From Usnea hakonensis (Eukaryota; Ascomycota; Lecanoromycetes; Lecanorales; Parmeliaceae), in contig BLJB01000371.1 in assembly GCA_013423325.1 (NCBI GenBank), forward strand, positions 32,538-96,537: a stretch of 64,000 nt of DNA, in the 5' to 3' direction. Below the pieces are notes generated by a model that was given only the letters and a program-made list of their open reading frames with translations, was not told where the DNA came from and did no database searches. Position 1 is the first letter of the stretch; each line of letters opens with the position of its first letter. Both the position numbers and the translations under genes were made by a program. Below are positions 32,698 to 44,739 of the stretch, piece after piece.

Positions 32698-32911
32698 CTT
32701 GGAGGACTTTGGAGGGTGAGTATTAAGGAAGTTGGGAGCAGAGGAAGAAGGTGCGGGGAAAAATGGATGACGGAGTAGAATGATTCGCTTCAGGTGTTCA
32801 TTTCATGTCGTCCGAACGAGATGCTCTGAGCTAGATATGTGTAGATTTGGTCTGTACACATTTGCGTACATATTTACCTCTATGTACATATAATCCCCGG
32901 CGAGCATTGGT
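32328..32911. other. C-rich then G-rich intergenic spacer
   Basis: The stretch after the HET gene is first C-rich (32340-32460) and then contains a 61-base poly-G run. No coding frame is credible. Confidence 0.5.
32637..32697. repeat. Poly-G homopolymer, 61 bases
   Basis: Sixty-one uninterrupted G residues on the plus strand. Its true length is doubtful because long homopolymers are often wrong in assemblies. If real, it could form G-quadruplexes. Confidence 0.8.
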
Positions 32912-34170
32912 TCAAATCCCACGATTGAATTCCACCTTTCCATCCATGCCGCCTTTGTCCCAGAACTGCTCTTCCAGAGATTGCGCTAAAACTGCTTGTC
33001 TTTGTGGAAAAGCGGCTAATGCGAGAGGGAGAGCGAAGATGGAGGTTCCTAGGATCAGTCCTACCCCTGAGTCAGTGACGGATGTCTAATTGATCAACGG
33101 TACTGTATACCTAGATTCGCAGGTAGAGTCATCCCTGGTCTTCGCTTCAGCCACTGTGTCCGCTGTAATCGCACTAGTATCAAAGGCGGCAGCGCCATGA
33201 CAGGAGTGGAATTGAGCACTCTACTCAGAGCGGTCTCTCCCACCGCCAGTGTCGCAGCCTTCTTACTCTTCCCCAGACTTTGCACCTGTGATCCATCCCT
33301 TTCTTTCTGCAACTTCTCCTCCTCACTCAAGGTTGGGAAAACGTCGATTCCTTGCCGTATTTCCTCCCCTCGCATCAGGAAAACGTTGAGGGCGCCAGCT
33401 GACGCGACGGCGGCGAATGGTACCAGCCGAGTCAAAGTGGTCTTCGCAACGGGTGAAAGGCGGTTGAGGCGGGGCACGATCGCATTAAGACCGAGAGCTA
33501 CGGAGCATGAAGCGGAGACGGCGAAAAGGTATGACTTGACAATTGTAGGGGTGGAAAGAGGGGTGGATTTGTTGGCGTTGGCGCTGTTGATGCCAACGTT
33601 GAGGGATTGATTGGTTATTTGCCAGAGGAGGGTGCCTGTTGTCTGTGGACGATTAGCAAGGTTCGGAAAAGGAAGTCGGGGCAGTTGTACTTGGAGTCCT
33701 GGTGTGAGCATACCAGCAGTCACTATGAGATTGGAAATGATGAAGCAGGACATGCGAAAGGGAAGGAAGACGGGCTGTCCGGTGTCTAAGTCGTCAGCTG
33801 CTGAGTACGTCTATGGCGTTGTAGGCTCCTACCAGGATGCAGTGTAGAATCGACAATCTTCTTTGCCCTCCATAATTCTCTCGTCATGGAGCTTGACTGG
33901 CCCTGCTTATAAGAGGCCACGAGTTTCTTCGCGTTTTCAAGACCCGAAGAGGAGACGAAGAGGGTTCTGTGCGCTTCAACCATCAGCCTTTTTTTTATCT
34001 AAGAGACGTATTGCGGTATACCTACCACACCAACATCTGGTGAGGTGGTTCCGAGCATTCTCTCACCTGGGATCCGCTATTTCGGCGGATTGCTTTACTC
34101 GACCCCAATACGTTTTGAGGTCGTACTGGGAAGCGGGGAGGTCCCGGTGTCCAGGAAGGGAGGCAGACAT
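32912..34170 (-). CDS. fsf1: Mitochondrial sideroflexin / tricarboxylate carrier family protein
   Basis: Five exons: 34067-34170, 33833-33966, 33691-33785, 33111-33642 and 32912-33066; introns 100, 47, 48 and 44 nt; 339 residues. The protein opens MSASLPGHRDLPASQYDLKTYWGRVK, the normal sideroflexin start, and continues with ARKIVDSTLHPD-type sequence (here AKKIVDSTLHPD), then TGQPVFLPFRMSCF, the helix IVTAGMLTPGLQ, TTGTLLWQITNQSLNVGINSANAN and the closing ALPLALAAFPQR...EEQFWDKGG with NRGI at the end. The third intron is a multiple of three and would be missed by ORF reading, but its removal restores the conserved GMLTPGLQ-TTGTLLWQ join. The family transports serine and related metabolites across the inner mitochondrial membrane; substrate in fungi is less certain. 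Confidence 0.9.
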
Positions 34171-37100
34171 GGTAGCAGTGCAGACTCTGCGAGAACAAAA
34201 TACAGTACAAAGAAGGACCCCAAGTTGCCAGACCTCCGATGTCCCCAATGAGTGAGTCTTGCTAGCGGAGGAGCGTCTCCGTACGAGTACTTGGGACATT
34301 GTATCTGCCAAGGCGCGCTTTCCGCGCTTGATTTGACGCGGAGATGTAATTTCTGTAATTAGACCAAAGCATATCAAAATTCAATCAGATCCATCAATAC
34401 GTCTCCTTGGCCAACATTCCATTATCTCATCATGACCCTCCGACATAGCCAATCATATCTATTGGTCTTCAGTAAGGAAAAATAGAACAAGGAACCAAGC
34501 CCGGTTGTCGGCGCCTTAGATTCATCATTGAGATTTGAGCACAGGACGTAGACATCCGTTTCGATGAAAGGAGAACTGGATGCAGACAAGGTGGACGCAA
34601 GATGTGGACATTGGGCTAGCTCCACCTAGATTAGGAGTCTAAAAGGTCGTGTATGTGATAATAGCAGCCTTGAAAGAAGACCCTCTTCTAAAAAGGGGGG
34701 AGGGGGGGTGGAGCAAGAGGGCTATATAGGGCTATGGGTTTCTGTTTCCGGGGGTGTGATGGAGGGGAGAAGGAGGGATTGGGAGTCTTCGTTCAGTGAG
34801 CACGAACTGTATCTCCACTCCCATTCTGAATCCAAAGCATTGCTATAACCCAACTCAACTCAACTCGCCAGGTAAAATGACCAGTGACGACACGATTGAA
34901 CGACTGGAACAGCACGCCCTCAACATGAATACATCACATCATGCAATCTTCCCATTTGCCTGGATTTGTGACTATTAAACCTTGTTTGAAATACATCTAA
35001 CTTGACTTCTTATCGTTGGAATAATCTGTTGTAACAATCGTACGGATTTATGGAAATTCCAAATCTTATATTGTCGATTTGATCAATTTGAAAAACATCA
35101 CACGATCTTCAGGGGGAAGTCCGCACACACCTTTTCCCGAGAAAGCAGCATTTCTACACCCGTCAAGTCATGAGCATAAATGATTAGCAGAGGAGGAGTG
35201 CGACCTGCCTACTCAGCACCACGAGCGCAAAACGTCTCAGCGCAGTGGTCCAAGAACAACCTATCCGCCAATCCATCTGATCCCATCAGGGCAGGACAAA
35301 AGATCCCTCTTCTTCTAAAAAAAAAAAAATCTCGCTTTTTTCTCATGACTTCTTTTCGTCCGCCCACCTCCCCTGAGTTCAGGAACACTTACCCCCAATG
35401 AGAACGTTCAAATGGTCCATGTCGCTCTCTTCAATCACAAACAAAATGCTAACGAAATTGGGAGCAAAATGATCCCACGTGAAAGCCTCCGCAGCCAGCA
35501 CTTCCCCGTTGAAAAGACGCGGGTCTCGGATTATCAAGTTGCTTTCCAACTATTCACAATGGGACTAATCCCACCAAAGCTGCACAAGAGTCCCGTAGTA
35601 CAGAAAGGCACGTTTGAGAAAGAAAGCGACTACCCGTTTCCCGAACAGACGATCTTTGTGCGGAAAAAAGTTGCTTCAGCCGGCCCCAGATGGCTTTGAG
35701 AAAGCGCAGGAAAAGGATTCGGGGGCAAGTTAACCATGGCTGGTGACTGGTGTCATATCAGGAAAGGGACAGGATCTATGCTGATACTTTCATGTTATAA
35801 GGTATATATATATGAGAGCTTGGATCTGGGGGTGAAGTCCGTCTCGCGGGAGCACTTGGAGCCGTAGGCCAATAGCTGGCTTTGAAGTTTGGCGACAGCT
35901 CAACAGAGATACCTCAATCAGCCAAAGATATGGCTATAGATTGTATGTTCTTGGCACAAGGAGCTATGTCAAGTGAATACTGATAACAGTTCATTGGATA
36001 ATAGATTTTTGAGGCGGGGTTTCTGATTGGTGGTGTGATCAAATCGGCAGAGGAGTAGGAAACGGTGTTTCATAGGTAACTTCTGAGTAGGTAAAGCGCC
36101 ATACTACTATACTTATTTAAGGGTAAAAGCTCTCAACAAGTCATATATTTGCAACGAGAAGCACAGGACTTGCAAGTTGTAAGCTGCAACGTAGCAAGAG
36201 TGCTAAGAAGTAGGAGTCACAGGATTTGAATCGAGACTCTTAGACTTCCCGCTGGAGTCAAGTTCTACCATCGACCCGTAGCAGAGACAGATGCCCAGAA
36301 AGATCATTCAAAACATCGAGAATATCTCGCAAGCCTTCCGCTTTATCGACACGGCAGACGTCGTTGCAAGTGCCGTGTCAATTGTACCACATGTTTGCTT
36401 CAGCCTGGACCAGGTACTGGGTGGTACGTTTCAGGCCTCCTATTCCGGAACAAGACTATTGCTAAAGCGAAAATCCCGTGCTCCCGGAACTCTTTTCTTG
36501 AAGAGACCTGCTTAGTCTCTCTGTCGATGTTTTTGGCCCAGCCCTCTGGTGCACGGCGATCTGCGACAACGTTCGGATCATCATGCTGATTAACAGATTC
36601 AAGCCCACAAACCGCTCTGTGGAGATGGCACGGAGGATGTCATGCGGAGCTATTGGCTCATCAATATGAACTAGATCGCTTGAAATTTCGTAGTGGAGGT
36701 AGAACTCCCCTCCGGACTTTAGCAGGAAACCGGTACTGGTAACACAGACCCTTCTAAAACCCCCTAATCCCCAAAGACCTTTCTGTCGACAGAGAGAAAC
36801 AGCTTGCGCATTAACCCACCCCATAAGCACAAGATCAGACGAGACCTCGCAGTCTCCCCACCCCTCCCCAATCCCCCCACTCTCCCCAATCCCCCCAATC
36901 CCCCCAATCTCCCCAAACCCCATCCAAAAACCCAGACCCAACACCCCCCCAAAAAAAAACACCACCTCTCATGCCCCCCCCATTCCCACCATCAGATACC
37001 CCACCCACCCATCCCATCCCATTCCCCACCCCACCCTATCCCAGAAACGGACAATACCCCACTGACTGACTGACTAGTCAGCCACACTATATATACATCC

Positions 37101-37826
37101 CCGTGCTGAGAGTTGAGGTGAGTTGAGGAAGGCTACTTACTGGCGAGATGATGGTTTGAATGTGGGATATGTGAGTATGTGGATGGGATATGTGGATGGG
37201 ATATGTGATGGGATATGTGGATGGGATATATGACAGGGTGGTGAGGGTATAAGCGACCGGCTGGAACTGTGTCCGGATCCGGATCCTGAGCAGTGCGAAA
37301 AGAGAAGAGAGAAAGGGAGACAGGGAGGGGTGTTTGAAGCTGGAGAGTGAGAAAGAGTCTTGAATCCCTGTGCTGACAAGTAACGTTCATATTTCAAAGA
37401 GAGTTATTGATGAGGGAACGAAAAGTAAAGGTGTGAGTAATGAGAGACGAACATTCGAGCTAACCAATTTGATGCCGCCGTCAAGAATGAGGGCTATCGA
37501 TGTGGCATATTCTCTCCTTGACGTATTGAAGAAGGAGTGTGTAATAAACGGCAGATTTTTAGTCTACTTGTACAACAAAAGATTACATCCTGGTGGATAA
37601 GGACTGCCATCTATGTTGTTGTAGTGTCAAAACGAGTAATGCCAATTTCATTCCCTCGATTCACCTCTGCGAGTAAAAATCTGACCTTCTCGCTGCATAC
37701 GCCACTTTTCATGCATGTCATTATCAACTCAATCCCCCCTCAGATGCAAGCTTTTCACAATGCTCATTATGCAGCATGAGCTTTTCGGACGGACAAGGCT
37801 CCATCCATACGTGGACACACCATGGA
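34171..37826. other. Long intergenic region, no gene recognised
   Basis: About 3.65 kb without a convincing gene. It contains short open frames (34796-34978, 35180-35401, 35412-35699, 36291-36515) with no domains, a C-rich block at 36850-37050 with CCCCAATC repeats, and a GGGATATGTGGAT-type tandem repeat near 37165-37225. Non-coding RNA genes cannot be excluded. Confidence 0.45.
37165..37230. repeat. Short tandem repeat, GGGATATGTGGAT-like units
   Basis: Four or more near-identical units of about 13-15 bases with small length differences. Confidence 0.6.
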
Positions 37827-40099
37827 TCACTCATCACCGCTCTCATAGTACTCCAGATCAATCTCTTCCCGCGCCCTTTCACGCTGCAACCTGATCCGCG
37901 CAGCTTCCGTCCCATCATCCGTAATCGTTTCCTTGAACCAAGGGTGCTTGAGAGCCTGCTTGGCCGTGAGTCGCTGTTTTGGGTCATACATGAAGATACG
38001 CTTGAGTAGGTCGAGGAATTGCTTGTTGAACGTTGTAGCTGCGGGTATAACCTCCTATGGCTGCTTCAGCTATTGCCTAGGTAGGACACAGAAAGGGTTT
38101 TTACTTACGGGAAGAGTCTTCATGGCCCTGACGTACTTTTTCGAAGCTTTCGAAGTCTCCGCGTTCGGGTAGTCAAGTCTCAAGGCCCGAGTGAAGAACC
38201 TGAGAAGTATCAGTATAATTCGCTACATGCAGTGGATACATGACTCACGCCGAAGCTTGGTTGCGGTTGTTGTTCCGACCAGAGCCCTGCACTTGCCGGA
38301 CCAGCTTCTGCTCGATCCTGCCACCGCACACGCTCTCCATCATCGCCAAATGCTCGAGATTGTCATGCGTTTGAAAGAGAGCATCACCAGTGTAGAACTC
38401 GACTAGGATGCAGCCAATGCTCCAAATGTCGCACGGATAGCTCCACCCCAGATTGAGAATGATTTCCGGTGCCCGGTAGTGCCTTGTAGAAACGACTGTG
38501 GAGTGGTATTCGTCGTCAAATGTTGCGGATCCAAAGTCGATGAGCCGGATCTCAGTGTCGAGTAAGACTCGCCGCTGGCGTGCGACGCGCTGGACTGTGG
38601 TGGATGAGGAAGGGATGTTGCGGTTGTAGGTGAAAGTTTGGTATGAGTTGCCGACGAGGAGAATATTTTCAGGCTTTAAATCAGTATGGATTAGATTGAG
38701 GTCATGCAAAACTGGGGCACAATGTTAGTGAAAGCCTCGGCGAGGTGGGACGAATGACATACAAGCAACGCTGGTGAAGAGCTGTCGAGCAAAGCTCTGA
38801 ATTTGACTGCTTGGAAAAGGCACAAACCCATTGCCCTTGAGAAAATCGAAGACGCTCTGGCCAAGAAGGTCGGTGACGATGCAAATGTGATTACGAAAGT
38901 CAAAGCAGTCCCGTAGGTGTATGCATTTATTCCGATTTTGTCTGTCATTGTGAGACAAAGTCTGCAGTACCCGCAACTCAATGCGGGACGCGTCCCTGTA
39001 TTTCTGAACAGATCGAATGATTTTGATGGCGCACTTTGATCTGTTCCGCCGATCATAGGCTTCTACTACTTTGCCAAAGGTACCTTGGCCTAGAAGTCTA
39101 TTGACTTGATCTGCAAATAGTCAGCACCTCGTCTGTGTTGTGGATCTGCAATTTCAAAAAAGCTCTCACATCGGTCACCTATAGGCATATCCTCGGTTAC
39201 TATGTAATGACCATCATCGTCATCAATCTTCTCATGACTGGTCACAGTCTTCTCTCAAGTCAGCATTTTGATCTCTACTTGCGTTGAGAGGGCCCTACAT
39301 CTTTGATTGAAGGCACATGAACATCCCGAGCCTTGATGGGAGGCTTTGGGGGCGGCACGTAGGCACTGTATGCGTCTCCGACCACCTCAATCTCCTTCCT
39401 TTTCTTCTCATCGGCAATCTGTTGTCGAGTCACGCGTTTTCTCTTCTGCCCAACTACGCCGTCCTCGATGTACGCTCCGCTGGTCCCGTGACTCGAATGG
39501 GACCCTAATGACGTAGGTGCTGTGGTCTGCAATGATGTGGTTCGGTCTGTTGAGATTGTGTTGGACCCACTGTTGCCATTCGAGTATGTACGGGCATGAG
39601 AGAATGCTTGTTGGTCCCTTGCGGCGTCGTAGGCAGTCGTTTGACCAGTCCTCCTCTTCTTATTGGCATGCTCTGCACCTCTGGCTGTTGCTTGTGGCTG
39701 TTGCTGCTGGGGAACCCGTTCGTTCTCTTTTCGGGAGGGAGGTTCAGGTGAGTCGTCATCAATGACGATGATTTCCTTTGGTGGCCCGTTTTTGTAGAAT
39801 TCATGCCAGTCTGGCCGCCTCTCTCTTTTCCCTGACCCCTGCAACGCCGATGTAGATTGTGAAGTGGTCATGTTGCTAGGCTGGGGAGCTTGTCTTGAAT
39901 TTGAGGTATTGGAGGGCCGCGTGATAGAGGTAGATGTGTTGTTGGGGAAGCTGTAGGAAGAGGCTAATCGCGACGAGGGTCCGTTCGGTAATGAATTGTT
40001 AGCTGCGTAAGAGGCCGAGTTTGTACCGTAAGCCGAGTGATGACCGTAGTGAGGGCTATGAGGAGGGAGAGTTGCCGTCATCATAGAAGGCAGAGACAT
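37827..40099 (-). CDS. kns1: LAMMER-family dual-specificity protein kinase (Kns1/Lkh1/CLK type)
   Basis: Six exons: 39299-40099, 39170-39251, 38763-39110, 38249-38711, 38109-38199 and 37827-38054; introns 47, 59, 51, 49 and 54 nt; 670 residues. Residues 1-290 are disordered, Ser/Asn/Gln-rich with basic KRERR and KKRRT clusters that look like nuclear signals. The kinase domain starts about residue 295 (DRYQVNRLLGQGTFGKVVEA), with AIKII for the ATP lysine, HTDLKPENIL near 422 for catalysis, LIDFGSATFDDEYHSTVVSTRHYRAPE near 470, and the family signature EHLAMME near 528. The end reads YDPKQRLTAKQALKHPWF. LAMMER kinases phosphorylate SR splicing factors and link growth, stress and development. 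The first intron has a classic GCTGAC branch site. Confidence 0.9.
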
Positions 40100-41102
40100 C
40101 ACTCATCATAGGTGGAAAGAATTGGTTGAGTGGGCGGATAGTGCTGTTCGGTGCCCGGCGGGAAAGAACCTGCTGACAGCTGAGCTGATGAAGCTTTGGA
40201 AATGAAGGCTATGGCGTTTCCATTGTAGACTCGAGTGTTGAAGAAACAATCGAAGTGTTCAGAGGACTCGGTATTGAGGTGGCAGAGGTAAATTGGAGGA
40301 CTTTTGAGTGGGCGTTTCGGTCGCGCGTTGGGGCAAAAGGCGGAGTCTTTGGATCAGGCGTTGGAGACGGACCGCTTGGGGAGAAGGCAGCAATGGCAGA
40401 CAAATCGATTTCAAAGTAGCAACAGATGTTGGGCAAAGGAGCGTCCAATCGAAATGGCAAGTGAAAGTGTGAATTCAAAGACACACCAAATGTGGGGGAT
40501 GTTGTAGAAGTTGTGAGATTGGAGACAGTCTCTTTTCGGAGGTGATGAGAGGATTTGGAGATGGAGAAGTAAGCTAAACCCTTTTAGGCCTTAGCTCAAT
40601 ACTCGGAGCAAAAAATGACGACGGTGGTGTATTACCTGGTACTGGTAGAGTAGGGAGCTAAACGAGCAATAAAGGTACCTTGCCTTAGAGTAAGATAGAA
40701 GAGAAGCACCAATTCTGTCTTGTTACCGAGACAGCAAAGAAGACTTGATACATATCCTACTACTAAATATCAAATTTCAAATGAGAAAAAAAGAAAAGAA
40801 AAAAAATCGAAATGTGAACAAGTACATTCTTTACCCTAAAAGCGCTTATGTACTTATACAGCAGAGCGGGAGTGAATTTTCTGTCTCTACTTTAAAATCA
40901 AGTCTTCCGCGGATAGAGAGAGTGAAGCGAACATTAACGACGCGACTATCTTATATTCATTAGATTCACTTTATTTCTCGTCTTCACGGCCTCTGACACA
41001 CTTTTCTCTTGCTTTCTTTTTAGAGTTATAATGCAATCAAAAGGCGTCGGGCTATCAAGCATGGAATTCTTGACCATCACGCTATCCTGACTATCCCATC
41101 TT
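40100..41102. other. Upstream region of LAMMER kinase; 3' region of YSH1
   Basis: About 1 kb. A minus-strand open frame at 40209-40484 lies upstream of the kinase start and on the same strand; it is Pro/Ser-rich and may be a uORF or unrecognised 5' exon. The remainder (40740-40960) is A-rich. No other gene seen. Confidence 0.4.
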
Positions 41103-44100
41103 TTAATTCTTTCTCTTTCCCCAGAGAGGAGCTACCGTTTCCACTGCCCGCTCTACCACCGCCTTTACCCTCTCCCGGAGAACATTACTCGCGCACTCCA
41201 CCTCCAACGTCTCCAACCAGACCTTGACTACTTGCTTGTCTACTTTGATTTCAACCCCAGGCACTGGAATCCCAATGCTATGCAGCCTCTCTATTTCTTC
41301 CGCTTCCAGGTCTTCTAGCTCATCTTCTTCTGTTTCCTCTTCGGGCTCGTTCTTGATGCCGTTGCCGTCAAGTGCAGGCTTCGGCGGCTTAGGCAAGGTT
41401 TTCGGTTTTGTGATAGGGGTGATCAAAGGTCCAAATTGTGCTTCCAGGAACATGCAGAGACGTGAGAAACGTTCTTCTGGCGTTACATTGGCATGAGGGT
41501 TTCGTTCGCCCCTATCGTGGTTGTGTTGATGACCTTTTGAAGATTCTTGGAGGCGTCAGCAATCGCATATGAACGCGGGAGACCAATACCTACGCTTTAC
41601 CGCAGCTGGACTGCTTTCCACGGTGAATAAAACAGCCAACACTGCATCCGCAATCCCGTCATTGAGCATGTTGCCCTCCCATTCTACCTCCACCTGCCCA
41701 TCATTTTGATGTCGAACGATCACACAGCCCATGACCAGGTACGAAACCACATGCGGTGAGCGACCAATCTCTTCGTCAGCTACTTCGTCTTCATGGGACA
41801 CACCGTGACCATTGGCCTGAGTTGCCCCATTCGATGACGGCTTTTGCCAAGGACCCATCTCCTCTATAGCGCCAAAAGTCCCTTCCAAAGCCCACCTGAT
41901 CAGTTCACTTCCAGCCGCGCTAAGTGTAATTCTCTGCTTGCACATTATCGTGGTCGTGGTTAATCCAGCGTACTCTTTGAGATCCTCAGGCGCCATCAAG
42001 GACATTTTAAAGTCATTCTGTACAAGCACACCAGTAATGAGTCTTTCGTCCTCGGGATCTGAGGATTTGGGCGGTGGAAGCTGAGCAAGTTGCCCAACCA
42101 CTTTGGCCGTTTTGTCAACTTTGAAAGGAATGCGAAGTTCTTCGGTGTTTGCAGGGCTGAAGATTTTCGTCTTGGTCGCTTTCTCGTTGTTGAGGGAGAG
42201 AAGTTTGGACTTGAGACGCATCATATTGTGTTTCTCTCCATGGACTAGGATCTACAACATTTGTCAGCACAGCCTAATGGCATCGGCTAGATCATGCAGC
42301 TTACCACAACCGGGGCCGCAACTTCTTCGATGAAACTTTGATTTTCTTGACCATCAACATGAGCTGCAAAGCTGAACTCCTGCACACTACATCTTCTCGG
42401 TATCATTGGCTTTTCTGCCTCCCCATTGGCACCGGGTCCTCTTCTGCCGACAGGTGCTGCACTTCGATTGGTCATAATGGCTGGTATGCTATCTGGCTCA
42501 TGCGACATCTGTTTAGCCATTGTCCCTTCTACACTGTAGCCCGTGATCACCACTCCGTTCCTATCGCTAGGCGCCCACCGTTCAAGAAGCTCTCTGCTGA
42601 TGCCGCTTTGTAGCATGCCAGGGCTAGCCAGTACGACGCAGCCTCCAACATCGTCAAATCGTTCGAGATTTTTCAAACTACGGACGAAACGAAAATCCCA
42701 CGGTCCACCTTTATCAGTATCCCCTGCCTGTTCTGCTTCTGCCATTCTCTCTCGGAAAAGGCGCTTGATGTTGTCGTTCATAGCTGAGACGTAGGTCTGA
42801 TACACGACCATACACTTCCTAGCGAGATTTGAGGCGTAGTATATCGGTATGCGCTGAAACTCGGGGTGTCGTGCCCAGTAATCGTCCAAAATCAATAGAA
42901 GCTCCTGAGCGCGTCCAAGGGCAAATACGGGCATCAAGACTCTTCCTCCTCGATTCAATATACCTGTCACACTTTTCATCAACGCAGTTTCTCGCTCTGC
43001 GCGCGGTATGTGTGTTGATATACCGTATGTGCTTTCTGTGATGAGCACATCGATTTTGATGCCCCTTGGGACTTCCGCGGAAACAAGATGACGATCGTCT
43101 TCGCGAGAATAATCTCCAGTGAATAAAATCTTAAGACCTGCTATCTCAATTAAGAACATTGCAGCTCCTAGAACATGTCCGGCAGGATATGGAGTAAATC
43201 GAATTGAGGAAACGGTGTGCGTGGTATTGAAGTCCACTGCCTCGATCTGGGAGAAGGTTGTAAGGTGGTCGGCTTCAGTGTAAAGGGCCGTTCGCTGTTC
43301 GGAGGAAGAAGATAGGCTCCTGGATGGGAGTCAGCTAGGGAATTGTTCCAAGGTTGTGCTCGAACGTACTGTACCCGCACGCTGTCTTGTATCAGCCACT
43401 TGTAAATTGCTTTTGTAGGATGCGTCATGAAAACTCGTCCTCTGAAATTGGTCTTAGCAAGAACGTAGGGCAAAGCCGAAGCATGGTCAAGATGGAAGCT
43501 AAGGCGCGAGTGTCAGCATAATCACTCATTAAAGTGGCGTGTACGAGATCCAGGAACACTGCTTTCGGGCGAGAAGGGCATGACATGGAGGAAAGCGGCC
43601 GGTGGGGCATCACTGGCGAGCAAAGGCTGCAGATTGAAGCATCTGGAGTGAAGAACATTCAATTGTTGCTATGCATACAGACTCATGCTTTAGACACTTT
43701 TCACGAACAAGTGGCCTGCACAAAGGATACAGACTACTATCCCCCCCGTACGAGGTGCTCATGCTTTGACCAGTGGAGCAAGGATGCCGCCGGTATTACC
43801 ATGCCCTGAAACCATCCTAGATATGCCAATGTCCGTAGCGTCTATAATGATCGCTCACTCAGAAGAGGAAAAGGGAGCACTTACTGGCTAACGAGCAGTA
43901 TGTCGATGGTGCTGAGGTCAAATTCGTCGAAATAGGGAAGAGCGGCAAGGCCTTCTCGGGCAGGGTGTTGTCCTGCATCGAGCTGCAGCAAACTTTGATC
44001 AGCATGAGTGCATACGAGGAGAGTAAAGGTGCCGAGGCCATACCATGATGGTCTTGCCTTTGTATTGTATTATGTGACATGATCTGCCCACTTCATTCCC

Positions 44101-44193
44101 ACCTCCCAAGCATAGGAACATGAGCTCATCTACTGGATCAACGGGCTCCTCAATCACCTCCGCCATTGCTCCAAGCTTCCTCTTGACAGCCAT
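41103..44193 (-). CDS. ysh1: mRNA 3'-end processing endonuclease Ysh1 / CPSF73
   Basis: The nuclease that cuts pre-mRNA at the poly(A) site within the cleavage and polyadenylation factor. Six exons: 44044-44193, 43885-43982, 43370-43498, 42305-43319, 41594-42251 and 41103-41545, giving 830 residues. The metallo-beta-lactamase zinc motif HFHLDH falls at residues 83-88, split by the second intron. The beta-CASP part includes FTPYPAGHVLGAAMFLIE, LFTGDYSREDDRHL, LITESTYG, GGRVLMPVFALGRAQELLLILDDYW and GVVITGYSVEGTMAKQM. The C-terminal region shows VHGEKHNMMRLKSKL and ends after an acidic stretch. Intron 2 (43499-43884) is 386 nt, far longer than the others (48-61 nt). It is divergent from TAF4 across a 546-bp spacer. 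Confidence 0.93.
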
Positions 44194-44739
44194 GCTGAGA
44201 TGTGATGTAGGAGCACGTTCTTGCTAAAGATCCAAATGGCAGTCTGCCGTCTGTGTGATCCAGACCATATTTGCGAATAAGCTATAGAGGCAGAACAGAG
44301 AGTACTCGTAGATGAGAGCAGGCGCTTCGATGTGCGGATTGAAGTTGTGTTGCTTGTAGTGGTCGATGAGTATAATGTGAGTGATGAAAGCAGTCAAGGG
44401 CTAAGCCAAGCGGTATAGATGTTGCGGGTGCCAAGACATGGCACGTGATTACGAAAATTGCGGAGCCGCATCCCTTAGCTTCAATCATCGTCACACGCTT
44501 CTTTTCATACGACTCCTTCACTTCATCCTCACACCAAACTTGCTTACAGCGTTACAGACACCGGAAGGTTGCCGCAATAATCGCAATCCCTCGGTTCTCC
44601 CCACGTACGCAGATGCGAAGAAGCTAGGACAAGGCTGGGGCAGAGGGCAGAGCAAAGCTCGCGCAGGTGGCTTAGCCCCTCCAGGCGGTCTTGAAGGAGG
44701 CCTGGACAGCTGTGACAAGTGCTGAGGGTAGCCGTTGTC
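44194..44739. promoter_or_regulatory. Bidirectional promoter region of YSH1 and TAF4
   Basis: A 546-bp spacer between two divergent genes that both serve RNA polymerase II transcripts. It contains CACGTGATTAC at about 44442-44452 (an E-box-like CACGTG) but no other certain element. Confidence 0.5.

Noticed and set aside
34063..34377. N-terminal extension of sideroflexin from an upstream in-frame ATG
   Set aside because: The later ATG at 34170 gives the standard sideroflexin start, and the upstream part is basic and unlike the family.
36215..36245. tRNA-like T-arm on the minus strand (GATTCAAATCC)
   Set aside because: The flanking bases do not form a T stem or acceptor stem.
36291..36515. 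74-codon plus-strand open frame
   Set aside because: Short, no domain, in a long gene-free interval with C-rich repeats.
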